Part shown: one piece after another, positions 15,802 to 24,596 of the stretch
Numbering within the stretch: the first letter of the stretch is position 1
How the letters are laid out: every line of letters starts with the position of its first letter
DNA from: JAXDLW01 sp050998755
GTDB taxonomy: Bacteria > Chloroflexota > Dormibacteria > DASZGP01
Length of the DNA: 64,000 bases
Direction: 5' to 3'
NCBI GenBank assembly: GCA_050998755.1
Contig: JBPCPW010000023.1
Location: 21,994 to 85,993, forward strand
The notes under the pieces: model-generated
Told to the model about the DNA's origin: nothing
Database searches by the model: none
Seen by the model: the letters and a program-made list of their open reading frames with translations, nothing else
Made by a program: the position numbers and the translations under genes

Positions 15802-17838
15802 GTGAGAGGAACCCCAGTCCGCGTGGCTCAGCTGGCCATGGCAGCCGGCATCGCAGGTGTTCTGACCGCCGGCGCTGCGCCGGCCCTGGCAGATAACGCG
15901 ATCTCCAAGTATTCGGGCAACGCGACCGGGCAGGCGATTGCCCTGCAGGTCAACCCCAACACCGTGCTGGATGTACGTCTCAGCCGGCTTCAGCAGATCA
16001 TCAATGAGCTTGATGCCCTGCCCGCGGGCACGACCGGCGTTCCTGGCTCCCTGAAGAACACCATCGGCAGCACCCTGGCCAACCCGACCGCCCCGATCAA
16101 CGTGGCCGTGGACCAGGTTTCAGCCAAGGGCGTCTCGGTCGACGGGACCAACCTCAGCGATGGTTCTGCCTCCTCGACCGCGGTCGCCATCGACGCCAAG
16201 TCATTGGCCAGCGAGGTCGCCCTCCTGAACAAAGCCGTCCAGAACATGCCCGACGGCACCGTGGCTGCGCTGCAAACCGCGCTCGGCCCGATCGCTGCGG
16301 CCGACAAGACCGGCCAGCTGGCGGCGGCGCTGAACACCTACCTGCCCACGCTCTCGCACCCCATCACCGGTGCGCTCGGCAGCCCGACCTTGGATCTCCT
16401 TCGCTCTGTCAACGCCAATTTCGGCCAGGACGTAAAGGGTGACATCACCACCGTCCAGCAGGGCGGCCTACTGACCCCGAACTCGCAGCTGAAGCTGCAG
16501 CCGTTCGAGGCCCGCGCGCTTCCGAGCGACGCCTTCGCCACCAACGCCGTCGACAACCTGGCGCTGGTTCCCAGCGGCAAGCTGGGCCTGGCCAACCCGA
16601 ACCAGGTGGCCCTGGCCCTCAAGACGATCGACGGGGCGCTGATCGCGGCCGAGAACGTCATCAAGGCGGCGACCGCACAGACCGGGCTGGGCTCAGTCAC
16701 CGACCCGGTGACGGGTACCGTCTTCCCGATCATCAACAACACCGTCGGCACCGCCAGCACCACCGTGCAGGGGGTTGACCTCAGCGCGGTGAACACGCTG
16801 ATCGGCAACCTCACGGCGACCCTCAGCGGCATCGACGGCCTCCAGCTGAACGACATCATCGGCAACAACGGCGCCAACGCGGTGAGCTCGCTCAAGCGGA
16901 GCGGCAGTGTCGTAACCGCCAGCGGCCTGGGCGAGGTGGCCCACGTCGACGTGGTCAAGATCAACGACGCGCAGCTTCAGGGCATCCTCAACACCGTCGC
17001 CGGCCGCGCTTCGGCCGAGCCGGGCAACGCGCTGGAGATCGCCAGCGTCGACGGCGTCAAGGCCACGGCCAACGTCAGCCTCGACGGTGTCCATCCTGCC
17101 ACCCAGAGCGCCAACGGCAGCCTGGTGGATGTCAAGGTTCTCGGTCGCTCGCTGAAGAGCTACGCGGCCACCGCCGGTCAGAACGTGTCGCTGGATGACA
17201 TCCTGCCCGCCGGCACCACCTGCACCGTCAACATCCCCGGTTCCAGCACCTGCCACGGCATCGCCCTGCAGGTGCCCTCAACCAAGGGCCTGGAGGATGC
17301 CCTGAGCGCCCGCGGCGTGAAGGTGCCGACCCTCCTGAATGTCACCCTGACCCGCGGCCTGGGCGTCGTTGACCCCTCCAACAGCACCAAGTACGGCCGC
17401 GCGGACATCACCGTCCTGCAGGTCACCAGCGACATCAACTGCTCGGCGCTGAACCAGATCACCAGCGCCCTCAGCGGTGTCCAGAGCAGCCTGGCCTCAG
17501 CCCTCGACCTGCACCTGGCCGCCTGCGGCCTGGGCATCACCCCCAACGCCGCCCCGAAGGCAGCCCCAGCGGCCGTAGGCAGCAACCTGCTGTCGACCCG
17601 GACCGCGGCCGCGGGCACCGGCAACACCGTCGCCCCCGCTCACCTGGTGAGCGCCAGCTTCGGTGTGGCCCACGCTGAGCTTGGGCTCGACCTCCTTCAC
17701 AACGTCACCACCACCACCGCCGGCCCGCCGCCCCCCAACACCGGCAGCGACCTGTTCATCCTGGCGGCCCTCGCCGTGGCCGTCGCGGCCGCCGGTGTCG
17801 GCCTCCAGGTCCTCAAGAACCGCGCCGGGCGCATCTAA
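15802..17838 (+). CDS. Secreted surface protein with PPPPNTG sorting-like C-terminus
   Basis: This 678-aa exported protein has a signal peptide (LAMAAGIAGVLTAGAAPALA, residues 11-30). A long Ser/Thr/Asn/Ala-rich body of beta-type repeats follows, resembling choice-of-anchor surface proteins of high-GC Gram-positives. The end is a sorting-signal layout: PPPPNTGSD, a hydrophobic helix FILAALAVAVAAAGVGL, then KNRAGRI. The PNTG resembles the core of an LPXTG motif but lacks Leu. The start is GTG at 15802 after GGGAGG. A strong terminator follows at 17856, and a sortase gene comes next, so this is a likely sortase substrate. Confidence 0.8.
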   Translation: MRGTPVRVAQLAMAAGIAGVLTAGAAPALADNAISKYSGNATGQAIALQVNPNTVLDVRLSRLQQIINELDALPAGTTGVPGSLKNTIGSTLANPTAPINVAVDQVSAKGVSVDGTNLSDGSASSTAVAIDAKSLASEVALLNKAVQNMPDGTVAALQTALGPIAAADKTGQLAAALNTYLPTLSHPITGALGSPTLDLLRSVNANFGQDVKGDITTVQQGGLLTPNSQLKLQPFEARALPSDAFATNAVDNLALVPSGKLGLANPNQVALALKTIDGALIAAENVIKAATAQTGLGSVTDPVTGTVFPIINNTVGTASTTVQGVDLSAVNTLIGNLTATLSGIDGLQLNDIIGNNGANAVSSLKRSGSVVTASGLGEVAHVDVVKINDAQLQGILNTVAGRASAEPGNALEIASVDGVKATANVSLDGVHPATQSANGSLVDVKVLGRSLKSYAATAGQNVSLDDILPAGTTCTVNIPGSSTCHGIALQVPSTKGLEDALSARGVKVPTLLNVTLTRGLGVVDPSNSTKYGRADITVLQVTSDINCSALNQITSALSGVQSSLASALDLHLAACGLGITPNAAPKAAPAAVGSNLLSTRTAAAGTGNTVAPAHLVSASFGVAHAELGLDLLHNVTTTTAGPPPPNTGSDLFILAALAVAVAAAGVGLQVLKNRAGRI

Positions 17839-17855
17839 GCGACCAGGAACCGGGA

Positions 17856-17887
17856 GGGTCGCGGTCTTCGGACCGCGGCCCTTTCTT
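17856..17887 (+). terminator. Rho-independent terminator
   Basis: GGGTCGCGGTC at 17856-17866 pairs with GACCGCGGCCC at 17871-17881 around a TTCG tetraloop, followed by TTTCTT. It ends the surface protein transcript before the sortase gene. Confidence 0.85.
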
Positions 17888-17944
17888 AATAGCGTGCAGG
17901 TATCGGTTCTGTTTGCCCGGTGGCCCCGATAACCTTCAGTGCGA

Positions 17945-18571
17945 ATGGCAAACATCTCACTCGCACGCCTGGCCAGCTGGCTCCTGATGGGCATTGCTTT
18001 CAGCATCGCCATCTACACCGGCAGCAACGGCGCGTTCCTGCTTACCAGTCAGAACGAGTTGGCCAGTGCCTGGGACCGAGGTCACCACAGCCCTCCGCCG
18101 GCGACCGCGCCCGGCGCGTCCAACAACGCGGTGAAATTCGGCGGGGTGTTCAATGTCCAGCGCCCCCGTCTCGCCGTCGGCCAGCCCCTGGCGAAGATGT
18201 CGGTCCCCGCGGCGGACAACTGGACCGGGATCATCCTGGAGGGCAACGACGACCGCGTACTGTCAGGGGGCCCAGGCCACGAGGTGGGCTCGGCCTACCC
18301 CGGCGAACCCGATAACGTTGTGGTCTCCAACCACAACACGTATTCGCTGCAGTTCTCCAAGCTCAAAGCGGGTGACCAGATCAGACTCGACACCGACTAC
18401 GGACGCTTCGTCTACCGCGTCGTTGGACGGCGCGTGGCCAATGCCGACGATCGCACGATCACGGGACACACCGGCAGGGCGATGTTGACGTTCACCACCT
18501 GCTACCCGCTGTACCTCGGGGCGTTCGCCACCCAGCGCTACGTGATCACCGCCGACCTGGTGACGTCGTGA
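17945..18571 (+). CDS. Sortase (class E/F-like)
   Basis: This membrane-anchored transpeptidase cleaves sorting signals and links proteins to the cell envelope. It has an N-terminal membrane helix (LASWLLMGIAFSIAIYTG), a variable linker and a sortase barrel. Catalytic residues are visible: His in NVVVSNHNTYS near residue 122, Cys in MLTFTTCYPL near 183 and Arg in ATQRYVI near 195. The usual SGH is replaced by SNH. ATG 17945 is used; GTG 17939 is possible. Its stop overlaps the next start (GTGA), coupling it to a second surface protein. Confidence 0.85.
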   Translation: MANISLARLASWLLMGIAFSIAIYTGSNGAFLLTSQNELASAWDRGHHSPPPATAPGASNNAVKFGGVFNVQRPRLAVGQPLAKMSVPAADNWTGIILEGNDDRVLSGGPGHEVGSAYPGEPDNVVVSNHNTYSLQFSKLKAGDQIRLDTDYGRFVYRVVGRRVANADDRTITGHTGRAMLTFTTCYPLYLGAFATQRYVITADLVTS

Positions 18572-20508
18572 AGCGGCTGCTGCGGTCCTGCGCCGTCGTC
18601 GGCCCCCTCGTGGCATTGAGCGCCGTTGTGGTTGTGGCGTCGCCGGTCAACACACCGGTCATCTCGGGCCTGAACCAGCACGTCGTCGCCGCCGGGTTCG
18701 GCCTGGTGATCACCGGTTCGCACTTCTCCAACGACGCCACGGGTAACTGCGACGCGGTGGGGGGCACCCCAACGGTCCATTTCGTACCGCTCAACGGCGC
18801 CAACGAGCAGACGGTGAGCCCCGACGGCCAGCACTGCTCCGACACCCAGGTCCAGGTCCCGGTATCCGCCGCCATCAGTGGCGCAGCCAGGGTGGCGCTC
18901 ACGGACGGCTCCGGCCACATCAGTAGACAGGCGCCGGTGATCACCATCCAGCCGATTGCGTCACTGTCACGGTCAACCGGCGATGTGGGGTCGGGCCCAC
19001 TCCAGGTTATCGGGGCCAATCTACAACCGCCCAACCTCATGCCGGGGTCCACATCGGCGACCTACGCCGGCAGCCCGGTGTCGGGCCTCACCAACACCGG
19101 GGTGACCTTCTCGCCGGGCAATGCCAGCGGAGATTTCCAAATCTCCTTCCAGGTCTGCGACAACGGTGATGACAACTGCGCCAGGCACGAGCCTGTGACG
19201 ATCACCGCAGGGCACTACACCTTCGTTCCGCCGACACTGGATCCACTCACCCTGACGCACCAGGTCGTGGGCAGCCGGCTGACCCTGACCGGGCAGAACC
19301 TTGGCTCCAGTCCACAGCCGGTCTCCGTGACCTTCTCGGGCGGCCGAAGGGGGCAGTCGGTTACGTGGAGTCCGGGCAGCATAGGCGTCACAGTTCCTCC
19401 AGGAGCCCAGCCTGGCGCAATTGGCGGCACTGTTGGAGGCTTGCCCGTAAGTGGCCCGACAATCTCACTTGACCCCAAACTTGGCGGCGTCTCACCGAGT
19501 TCGGGGAGCGCCAACCAGCGGGTCCACGTCAGCGGCTTCAACTTCGGCAACCCGGCGGGCACCGTGACTGTAGGCTCCGCCCCGGAAGCCATCGCCAGTT
19601 GGGCCGACCAGGGGGTGGATTTCACGATCAGCCCCGACACCGACGGCGGGGACGCCACGTTGAGCCGCGCGGACGGCACCACCCTCGATCTCGGCAATCT
19701 GAACGTCGTTCCCCACCTCGACAAGGCCGAGAGCGACAACCTCGCCGCGGGTGCTCAGGTGGTGCTGGACGGTGCCAGCCTTGGCGCCAACCAGGGCACC
19801 GCCCGGCTGGGCAGCGCGGATGCCACCCCCCTGCTCTGGAGCCGCGCCAGCATCCTGCTCCAGCTGCCCGCTGCCATCGCGCCAGGGACCTACCCGCTGC
19901 TGGTGACCAGTGCGACCGGGGCCACCAGCAACCCCATCAACCTGACGATCATCGCGGCGCCCTCCGCCAAGCCGACGGCCAGCGGAAGCCACGGTCAGCC
20001 CACCGGGGTGGGCGGGGCCATCGCCCCGAGCTTCGACAACAATCACGACTTCGTCAAGCCGATCAAGCCGCCGTCCGCGGTCTATTTCAACCTCACCGCC
20101 GATCCGCACAAGGTCAAGGCCGGCGAGAGCGCCAACGTGACGGTGACCCTGAAGCTGAACGACAAACCCGTCAAGGGTGCCGCGGTCAAGCTGTCGATGC
20201 TCTTCACTCCAGGCGACGACTACAGGTTCACCCCCGAATCGGGCGTGACCGACGCGAACGGCGTCTTCACCGCCAGTGTGAAGACCAGCAAGAACCCCGG
20301 AGACAGCGTCCTTGCGGCCACCAGCGGCGCCTTCAGCGACCAGGACCATGTCCAGGGCACAGCGCCCGACGGCAAGGTGGTCCGGGCCGGCCAGGCCTCG
20401 CCGCCGCCCACCGGTGGGGGCTTTGCCCCGCTTCTGGTGCTGGGCGTGCTGTCGATCTGCCTGGTGGCCGCCGGCTTCTACCTCAACCTCCGCTCCATGG
20501 GCCGCTGA
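18568..20508 (+). CDS. Secreted IPT/TIG-repeat surface protein, probable sortase substrate
   Basis: This 646-aa exported protein has a signal peptide (residues 1-25) and several IPT/TIG-like immunoglobulin-fold repeats. Each repeat has the pattern of a strand, G-x-x-L/V-x-I-x-G, then a loop (for example LVITGSHFSN, LQVIGANLQP, LTLTGQNLGS, VHVSGFNFGN). A C-terminal Ig-like domain around NVTVTLKLNDKPVKGAAV precedes PPPTGGG, a hydrophobic helix LLVLGVLSICLVAAGFYL and a short basic end RSMGR. The layout suggests anchoring or membrane retention. The GTG start lies in a GTGA overlap with the sortase stop, so the pair is co-translated. Confidence 0.75.
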   Translation: MKRLLRSCAVVGPLVALSAVVVVASPVNTPVISGLNQHVVAAGFGLVITGSHFSNDATGNCDAVGGTPTVHFVPLNGANEQTVSPDGQHCSDTQVQVPVSAAISGAARVALTDGSGHISRQAPVITIQPIASLSRSTGDVGSGPLQVIGANLQPPNLMPGSTSATYAGSPVSGLTNTGVTFSPGNASGDFQISFQVCDNGDDNCARHEPVTITAGHYTFVPPTLDPLTLTHQVVGSRLTLTGQNLGSSPQPVSVTFSGGRRGQSVTWSPGSIGVTVPPGAQPGAIGGTVGGLPVSGPTISLDPKLGGVSPSSGSANQRVHVSGFNFGNPAGTVTVGSAPEAIASWADQGVDFTISPDTDGGDATLSRADGTTLDLGNLNVVPHLDKAESDNLAAGAQVVLDGASLGANQGTARLGSADATPLLWSRASILLQLPAAIAPGTYPLLVTSATGATSNPINLTIIAAPSAKPTASGSHGQPTGVGGAIAPSFDNNHDFVKPIKPPSAVYFNLTADPHKVKAGESANVTVTLKLNDKPVKGAAVKLSMLFTPGDDYRFTPESGVTDANGVFTASVKTSKNPGDSVLAATSGAFSDQDHVQGTAPDGKVVRAGQASPPPTGGGFAPLLVLGVLSICLVAAGFYLNLRSMGR

Positions 20509-20902
20509 AGCCGTAATCCACACTATCCACAGGGCCTTTGCACAGGTGGTGTGGACTAACCCGGAACGGCTGTTCAAAGTCAAACGTTCTGGATTGACGC
20601 CACCGCGCCGAGCGCTCACACTTCCGTCCACGGCCTGCCAGAAAGCCGGTTCGGTGAGGTGACGATCCGGACCTAGCGCGGTCCCCGGTCCCTTCGGGGT
20701 AATCGGGGATCGACACGGTCCCCCAAGGGGGCTGGGCGGCGGTGGTTACACAGCCCGGGTGTCAACAGCCGGGGATGGGGCCCCACCGTAACGGCAGGCC
20801 TCACTCGCTCCTTCGTCTAACCCGCCGACCGGGGCTCGGCTGCCAAGAGTTGACGGCGCTCGCGGTATCCGGTGCGGCTAACCTTAGGGCGGGTGATTAC
20901 CG
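20509..20902. other. Intergenic region, no gene seen
   Basis: This 394-nt gap has no convincing ORF. It holds a promoter-like TTGACG/CACACT pair (20594-20599 and 20617-20622, 17-nt spacing), a DnaA-box-like CTATCCACA near 20523, and several GC-rich hairpins around 20680-20790 (for example CCCCAAGGGGG). It may contain a small structured RNA or the leader of tRNA-Glu, but I recognise no RNA family. Confidence 0.5.
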
Positions 20903-20979
20903 GGCCCCATCGTCTAGCGGTTAGGACGCCGCCCTTTCAAGGCGGAGATTCGCGGGTTCGAATCCCGCTGGGGCTACCA
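20903..20979 (+). tRNA. tRNA-Glu (TTC)
   Basis: Acceptor stem GGCCCCA/TGGGGCT, anticodon stem-loop CCGCC-CTTTCAA-GGCGG (anticodon TTC), T-arm GCGGG-TTCGAAT-CCCGC, discriminator A and an encoded CCA at 20977-20979 form a complete tRNA. The stop codon of the antisense HNH gene lies inside its 3' end. Confidence 0.94.
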
Positions 20980-21507
20980 CCTCTGGGTTGCCCGGGCGTC
21001 GGCGGGCAAGGTCGGCGGAGGCGCGGCTAGCATGCGTAGCTTCCGGCTCGACGAGTTCTGGGCATGGCGAAGGAAGTGGCATTTCACACAGCGCACATCG
21101 CACTTGGCGATCTCCGCCGCAATCACAACCCACCGCGCACCGTTACTGAGTAGGTTCGATACGCTGCTCGTCTTTACGCCTCTGACGTGATCGAACTGGA
21201 GCAACGCAAGGTCGGCCTCGCCGCAGTCGATACACGGGTTAGCCCGAAGGTACGCGGCGACCCTGGCGGTGTTGTCCTTGCGAACGGCGACGTTTCGGAC
21301 GCGAGCTCGATTGATATACGACTGCCGGTCGCGGCGGTAGTGTTCGCGCGAGTACCGGCGCTGGCACGCCTTGCATTTCGTCCCGAGCCCATTGGGTTTG
21401 CGAGCAAATTGATCCAGAGGCACACTGAGACCGCACGCGCAGCACCGTTTCGTCGCGAGGCCACCGTCTGCCGAGAGCAGCCCGCTGTAATCGATGAGAA
21501 GCTCCAT
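20974..21507 (-). CDS. HNH endonuclease-like protein
   Basis: This 177-aa protein has two parts. An N-terminal zinc knuckle (KRCCACGLSVPLDQF then TKCKACQRRY) and basic helix are followed by an HNH-type nuclease fold with CIDCGEADLALLQFDHVRG and KCDVRCVKCHFLRHAQ. Such small Cys-rich HNH proteins are common in phages and mobile elements and nick or cut DNA. ATG 21507 is chosen because the family starts near the first zinc knuckle; the frame stays open further upstream through a second, partial copy. Its stop lies within the 3' end of tRNA-Glu, a typical integration or target position. Confidence 0.68.
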   Translation of the reverse strand: MELLIDYSGLLSADGGLATKRCCACGLSVPLDQFARKPNGLGTKCKACQRRYSREHYRRDRQSYINRARVRNVAVRKDNTARVAAYLRANPCIDCGEADLALLQFDHVRGVKTSSVSNLLSNGARWVVIAAEIAKCDVRCVKCHFLRHAQNSSSRKLRMLAAPPPTLPADARATQRW

Positions 21508-21732
21508 TGGCTGAGCCGTCCGACCCCTTGGGCGTGTCGAGGGGACCGGAGGCTCGATTGTTAGGCGGCTCCAGCTGATGTTTCGTGCATGTCTCCGCCA
21601 GTGGCACGAGATGCAGCGAACATCGCATTTCTGAATCTCCGCCCAGATCACCTCCCAGTTGCGTCCGCCGTAGACGAGGTCTGTCACCTCGTCGAGCTTC
21701 GTCCCGCGCACGTGGTCGAATTGCGGCTCTCG
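21508..21732 (-). pseudogene. C-terminal remnant of a second HNH endonuclease, fused in frame
   Basis: In the same frame and directly upstream of the intact HNH gene, the sequence encodes QFDHVRGTKLDEVTDLVYGG and IQKCDVRCISCHWRRHARN. This matches the C-terminal half of the intact copy (QFDHVRGVK..., IAKCDVRCVKCHFLRHAQ). A TGA at 21733-21735 precedes it and the zinc-knuckle half is missing, so this is a remnant left by tandem duplication or recombination. It may be translated from the GTG at 21711 as a fusion. Confidence 0.65.
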
Positions 21733-21825
21733 TCAATTTTAGCGAACAAATGCTCGCAATGACAAATCAGTGTAGCGGCTTCTACATAGAGGTACCCTCG
21801 GAATATCCGTCACAACCGCGACGTT

Positions 21826-21831
21826 TACCCT
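21826..21831 (+). promoter_or_regulatory. -10 box of a leaderless promoter for the MFS gene
   Basis: TACCCT lies exactly 6 nt before the ATG at 21838, with no ribosome-binding site. Confidence 0.5.
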
Positions 21832-21837
21832 AGATCG

Positions 21838-23592
21838 ATGGCCGCCTCCGGGAAACAACCAGTAGCTGACAGGCACGAAGGACAGCATCCCTTCGTCGCG
21901 CTGGCGATCGTGCTGATCGCCGCCTTCATGATCCTGCTCGACGTCTCGATCGTGAACGTGGCCATCCCATCTGTACAGCGCGACCTGCACGCGTCGTACG
22001 CGCAGATCCAGTTCGTGCTCGCCGGGTACCAGCTTTCCTATGCCGTCGTGCTGATCACCGGGGGGCGGCTGGGCGACATCGTCGGCCGCAAGCTGATGTT
22101 CCTGATCGGGGTCGTCGGATTTACCCTTGCCTCGCTGCTGTGCGGGCTGTCGCAGTCCGGTGAGCAGATCGTCGGGTTCAGGGTCTTCCAGGGCCTGATG
22201 GCCGCGCTCATGTACCCCCAGATCTTCTCGATCATCCAGGTGGTCATTCCGCCCCAGCGGCGGGCGACCGCCTTCGGGCTCTTCGGTGCGACGATCGGGC
22301 TGGCCACGATCACCGGGCCGCTGGTCGGCGGGCTGCTGATAAAGCTCAACCTCTACGGCCTCGACTGGCGGCCGATCTTCCTGATCAACCTGCCGATCGG
22401 CATCGGGGCAGTGATCGCGGCCCTGGTCTACCTGCCGGAAACAAAGGCCCCCGACGCGCCCAAGCTCGACCTGATAGGCGTCGCGATCGTCTCGGTCGGT
22501 CTGTTCCTGGTCACCTTCCCGCTGGTCGAGGGACGGGATGCGGGCTGGCCGTGGTGGAGCTACGCGATGCTGGCTGCTTCGCTGGTGGTCTTCGCCGTCT
22601 TCGCCGTCTTCGAGCGTTCTCGAGAGCGCCAGGGCAAGGACCCGCTGGTTGCCCTCTCACTGTTCAAGAACCGCTCCTTCATGGCCGGGGTGCTGCTGTA
22701 TTTTGTTTTCTTCTCGGCGCTGCCGGCGATGTTCCTCAGCCTCACTCTGTGGCTTCAGATCGGGCTTGGTTTCGACGCGCTCAAGGCCGGACTCACCACC
22801 ATCCCGTTCGCGGTGGGGTCGGGGATCTTCTCCGGCGTCTCGGCGCGACTGATCACCAGGGCCGGGCGGAACCTCCTGAACATTGGCGGCGTGGTGCTGG
22901 TCATCGGGGTCGTGGGCGTCATCTTCACCGCGCACCAGGTCGGGCCCGGCCTCAGCGGACCTGAGCTCATCCCCGCTCTGTTCCTCTGCGGCGCGGGGCT
23001 GGGGCTGCTCATTTCCCCATCCGTCAACTTCATCCTCGCGGCGGTCGATGTCAAGGACGCGGGCTCAGCGTCAGGGTTGATCACCACGGTCCAGCAGATG
23101 GGCGGCGCGATGGGAATCGCCATCATCGGGGTCATCTTCTTCGGGCTGATTGGCAGCAACGCCGACCGCATCACGCGCGACCAGGCGCCGGCGATGCACC
23201 AGCAGCTGGTGAGCGGGGGGTTCCCATCCTCGCTTGCCGACAATTTCATCAACCTCTACCAGGTCTGTTTCCATGACCGCTCGGCGGCCAAGGACCCGAC
23301 CAGCAACCCCGATAGCTGCAAGCGCGTGCTGGCCCAGCGGGCCACGCCGCAGCAGTTGGGGATCTCGCCACAGCAGCTCGCGGTGGTGGGGCCGAAGCTT
23401 GGCGTGGTGGCCCGCAGGACGTTCAGCGACGCCGCGGTCCAGGCGCGCAAGCAGGACTTCAACGACACCATCCAGGGAGCCCTGATATACAACGCGGTGG
23501 CGTTCGCGCTGGCCTTCCTCCTGGTCTATCTGCTACCAAAAAAGCTCAGGCAACATGGTGCTCCGCCGGGGGGAGCCGCCGGGGCCCACTAG
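21838..23592 (+). CDS. MFS drug exporter, DHA2 (EmrB/QacA) family
   Basis: This 584-aa transporter has about 14 hydrophobic helices, the DHA2 number. The first helix carries AFMILLDVSIVNVAIPSVQR, the family's characteristic D/N pair. Motif A is GGRLGDIVGRK after helix 2, and GPLVGGLL marks the antiporter motif C region. A large extracellular loop near residues 465-525 separates the last two helices. DHA2 proteins expel drugs or metabolites in exchange for protons. A leaderless-type -10 box precedes the ATG. The TAG stop at 23590 is itself part of the -10 box of the next gene. Confidence 0.88.
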   Translation: MAASGKQPVADRHEGQHPFVALAIVLIAAFMILLDVSIVNVAIPSVQRDLHASYAQIQFVLAGYQLSYAVVLITGGRLGDIVGRKLMFLIGVVGFTLASLLCGLSQSGEQIVGFRVFQGLMAALMYPQIFSIIQVVIPPQRRATAFGLFGATIGLATITGPLVGGLLIKLNLYGLDWRPIFLINLPIGIGAVIAALVYLPETKAPDAPKLDLIGVAIVSVGLFLVTFPLVEGRDAGWPWWSYAMLAASLVVFAVFAVFERSRERQGKDPLVALSLFKNRSFMAGVLLYFVFFSALPAMFLSLTLWLQIGLGFDALKAGLTTIPFAVGSGIFSGVSARLITRAGRNLLNIGGVVLVIGVVGVIFTAHQVGPGLSGPELIPALFLCGAGLGLLISPSVNFILAAVDVKDAGSASGLITTVQQMGGAMGIAIIGVIFFGLIGSNADRITRDQAPAMHQQLVSGGFPSSLADNFINLYQVCFHDRSAAKDPTSNPDSCKRVLAQRATPQQLGISPQQLAVVGPKLGVVARRTFSDAAVQARKQDFNDTIQGALIYNAVAFALAFLLVYLLPKKLRQHGAPPGGAAGAH

Positions 23593-23605
23593 AATCGATC
23601 CCTCG

Positions 23606-24595
23606 ATGAAAGCGTGGGTGGTTCGCGCGTGGGGGGATCCGGATTCGATGTCCTACGAGGACGTCGACCTCGGCGACCCGTCGCCCGACATGCTCCGCCT
23701 CAAGATCGAGGCCGCCGCCATCAACTTCTTCGATGCCCTGATGATCGGCGGCACCTACCAGACCAAACCCGAGTTCCCCTTCACCCCCGGCGGCGAGGTT
23801 GCGGGTACGGTGGTGTCCGCCCCGGAGGGCTCGCACCTGGCTCCGGGCGACCGCATCATGACCGGCTTCGGGATGAACAAGCTGGGCATGGGGGGATACG
23901 CGTCGGAGGCTGACACCCTGCCGATGCTGGCGCGCAGGATCCCGGATTCGATGTCCTTCGAGGACGCCGCGGCGTTCAACGTCGTGTACCAGACCGCCTA
24001 CTTTGCGCTGCATGTGCGCGGTGACCTGAAAGCCGGCGAGGTGCTGCTGGTCCATGGCGGCGCCGGCGGCGTGGGTACCGCCTGCATTCAGCTGGGCAAG
24101 GTGGCCGGCGCAACCGTAATCGCGACCGCCGGTTCGGACGAAAAGGTCGAGCTGTGCAAGCAGCTTGGCGCCGACCATGCGATCAACTACAAGACGATGG
24201 ACTTTGCCGACGAGGTCAAGAAGCTGACCGGCGGCAAGGGGGCCAACGTGATTTTCGATCCGGTCGGCGGCGACGTCTTCGATCGCTCCACCAAGTGCAT
24301 CGCGTTTGAGGGCCGCCTGGTGGTCATCGGCTTCACTTCCGGCCGCATTCCCGAGGCCAGGGCCAACCACGTGCTGGTCAAGAACTACTCCGTGGTGGGT
24401 TTGCACTGGGGCGCCTACATGATCCACAACCCGGCCCTCATCGACGACGCGGCACGGGAGTTGTTCCGGCTCTACGAGGACGGAAAGATCAAGCCCCACA
24501 TCTCGGCGACCTACCCCATGGAGAGGGCACCCGAGGCGCTGCAGGCGGTGACGTCAGGGAGGACCACCGGCAAGGTGGTCCTCATCCCAACCTGA
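23606..24595 (+). CDS. Zinc-independent quinone oxidoreductase (MDR superfamily)
   Basis: This 329-aa NADPH-dependent oxidoreductase shows the GroES-like domain (AAINFFDALMIGGTYQTKPEF, PFTPGGEVAG) and the Rossmann nucleotide-binding motif VHGGAGGVGTACIQLGK. It lacks the structural-zinc cysteines of alcohol dehydrogenases, as in QOR/crotonyl-CoA reductase-type members. Likely substrates are quinones or enoyl compounds. ATG 23606 is chosen over the longer frame because a TAGAAT box lies 10 nt upstream and homologues begin MKAW. It is followed one base later by the amine oxidase gene. Confidence 0.87.
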   Translation: MKAWVVRAWGDPDSMSYEDVDLGDPSPDMLRLKIEAAAINFFDALMIGGTYQTKPEFPFTPGGEVAGTVVSAPEGSHLAPGDRIMTGFGMNKLGMGGYASEADTLPMLARRIPDSMSFEDAAAFNVVYQTAYFALHVRGDLKAGEVLLVHGGAGGVGTACIQLGKVAGATVIATAGSDEKVELCKQLGADHAINYKTMDFADEVKKLTGGKGANVIFDPVGGDVFDRSTKCIAFEGRLVVIGFTSGRIPEARANHVLVKNYSVVGLHWGAYMIHNPALIDDAARELFRLYEDGKIKPHISATYPMERAPEALQAVTSGRTTGKVVLIPT

Positions 24596-24596
24596 G

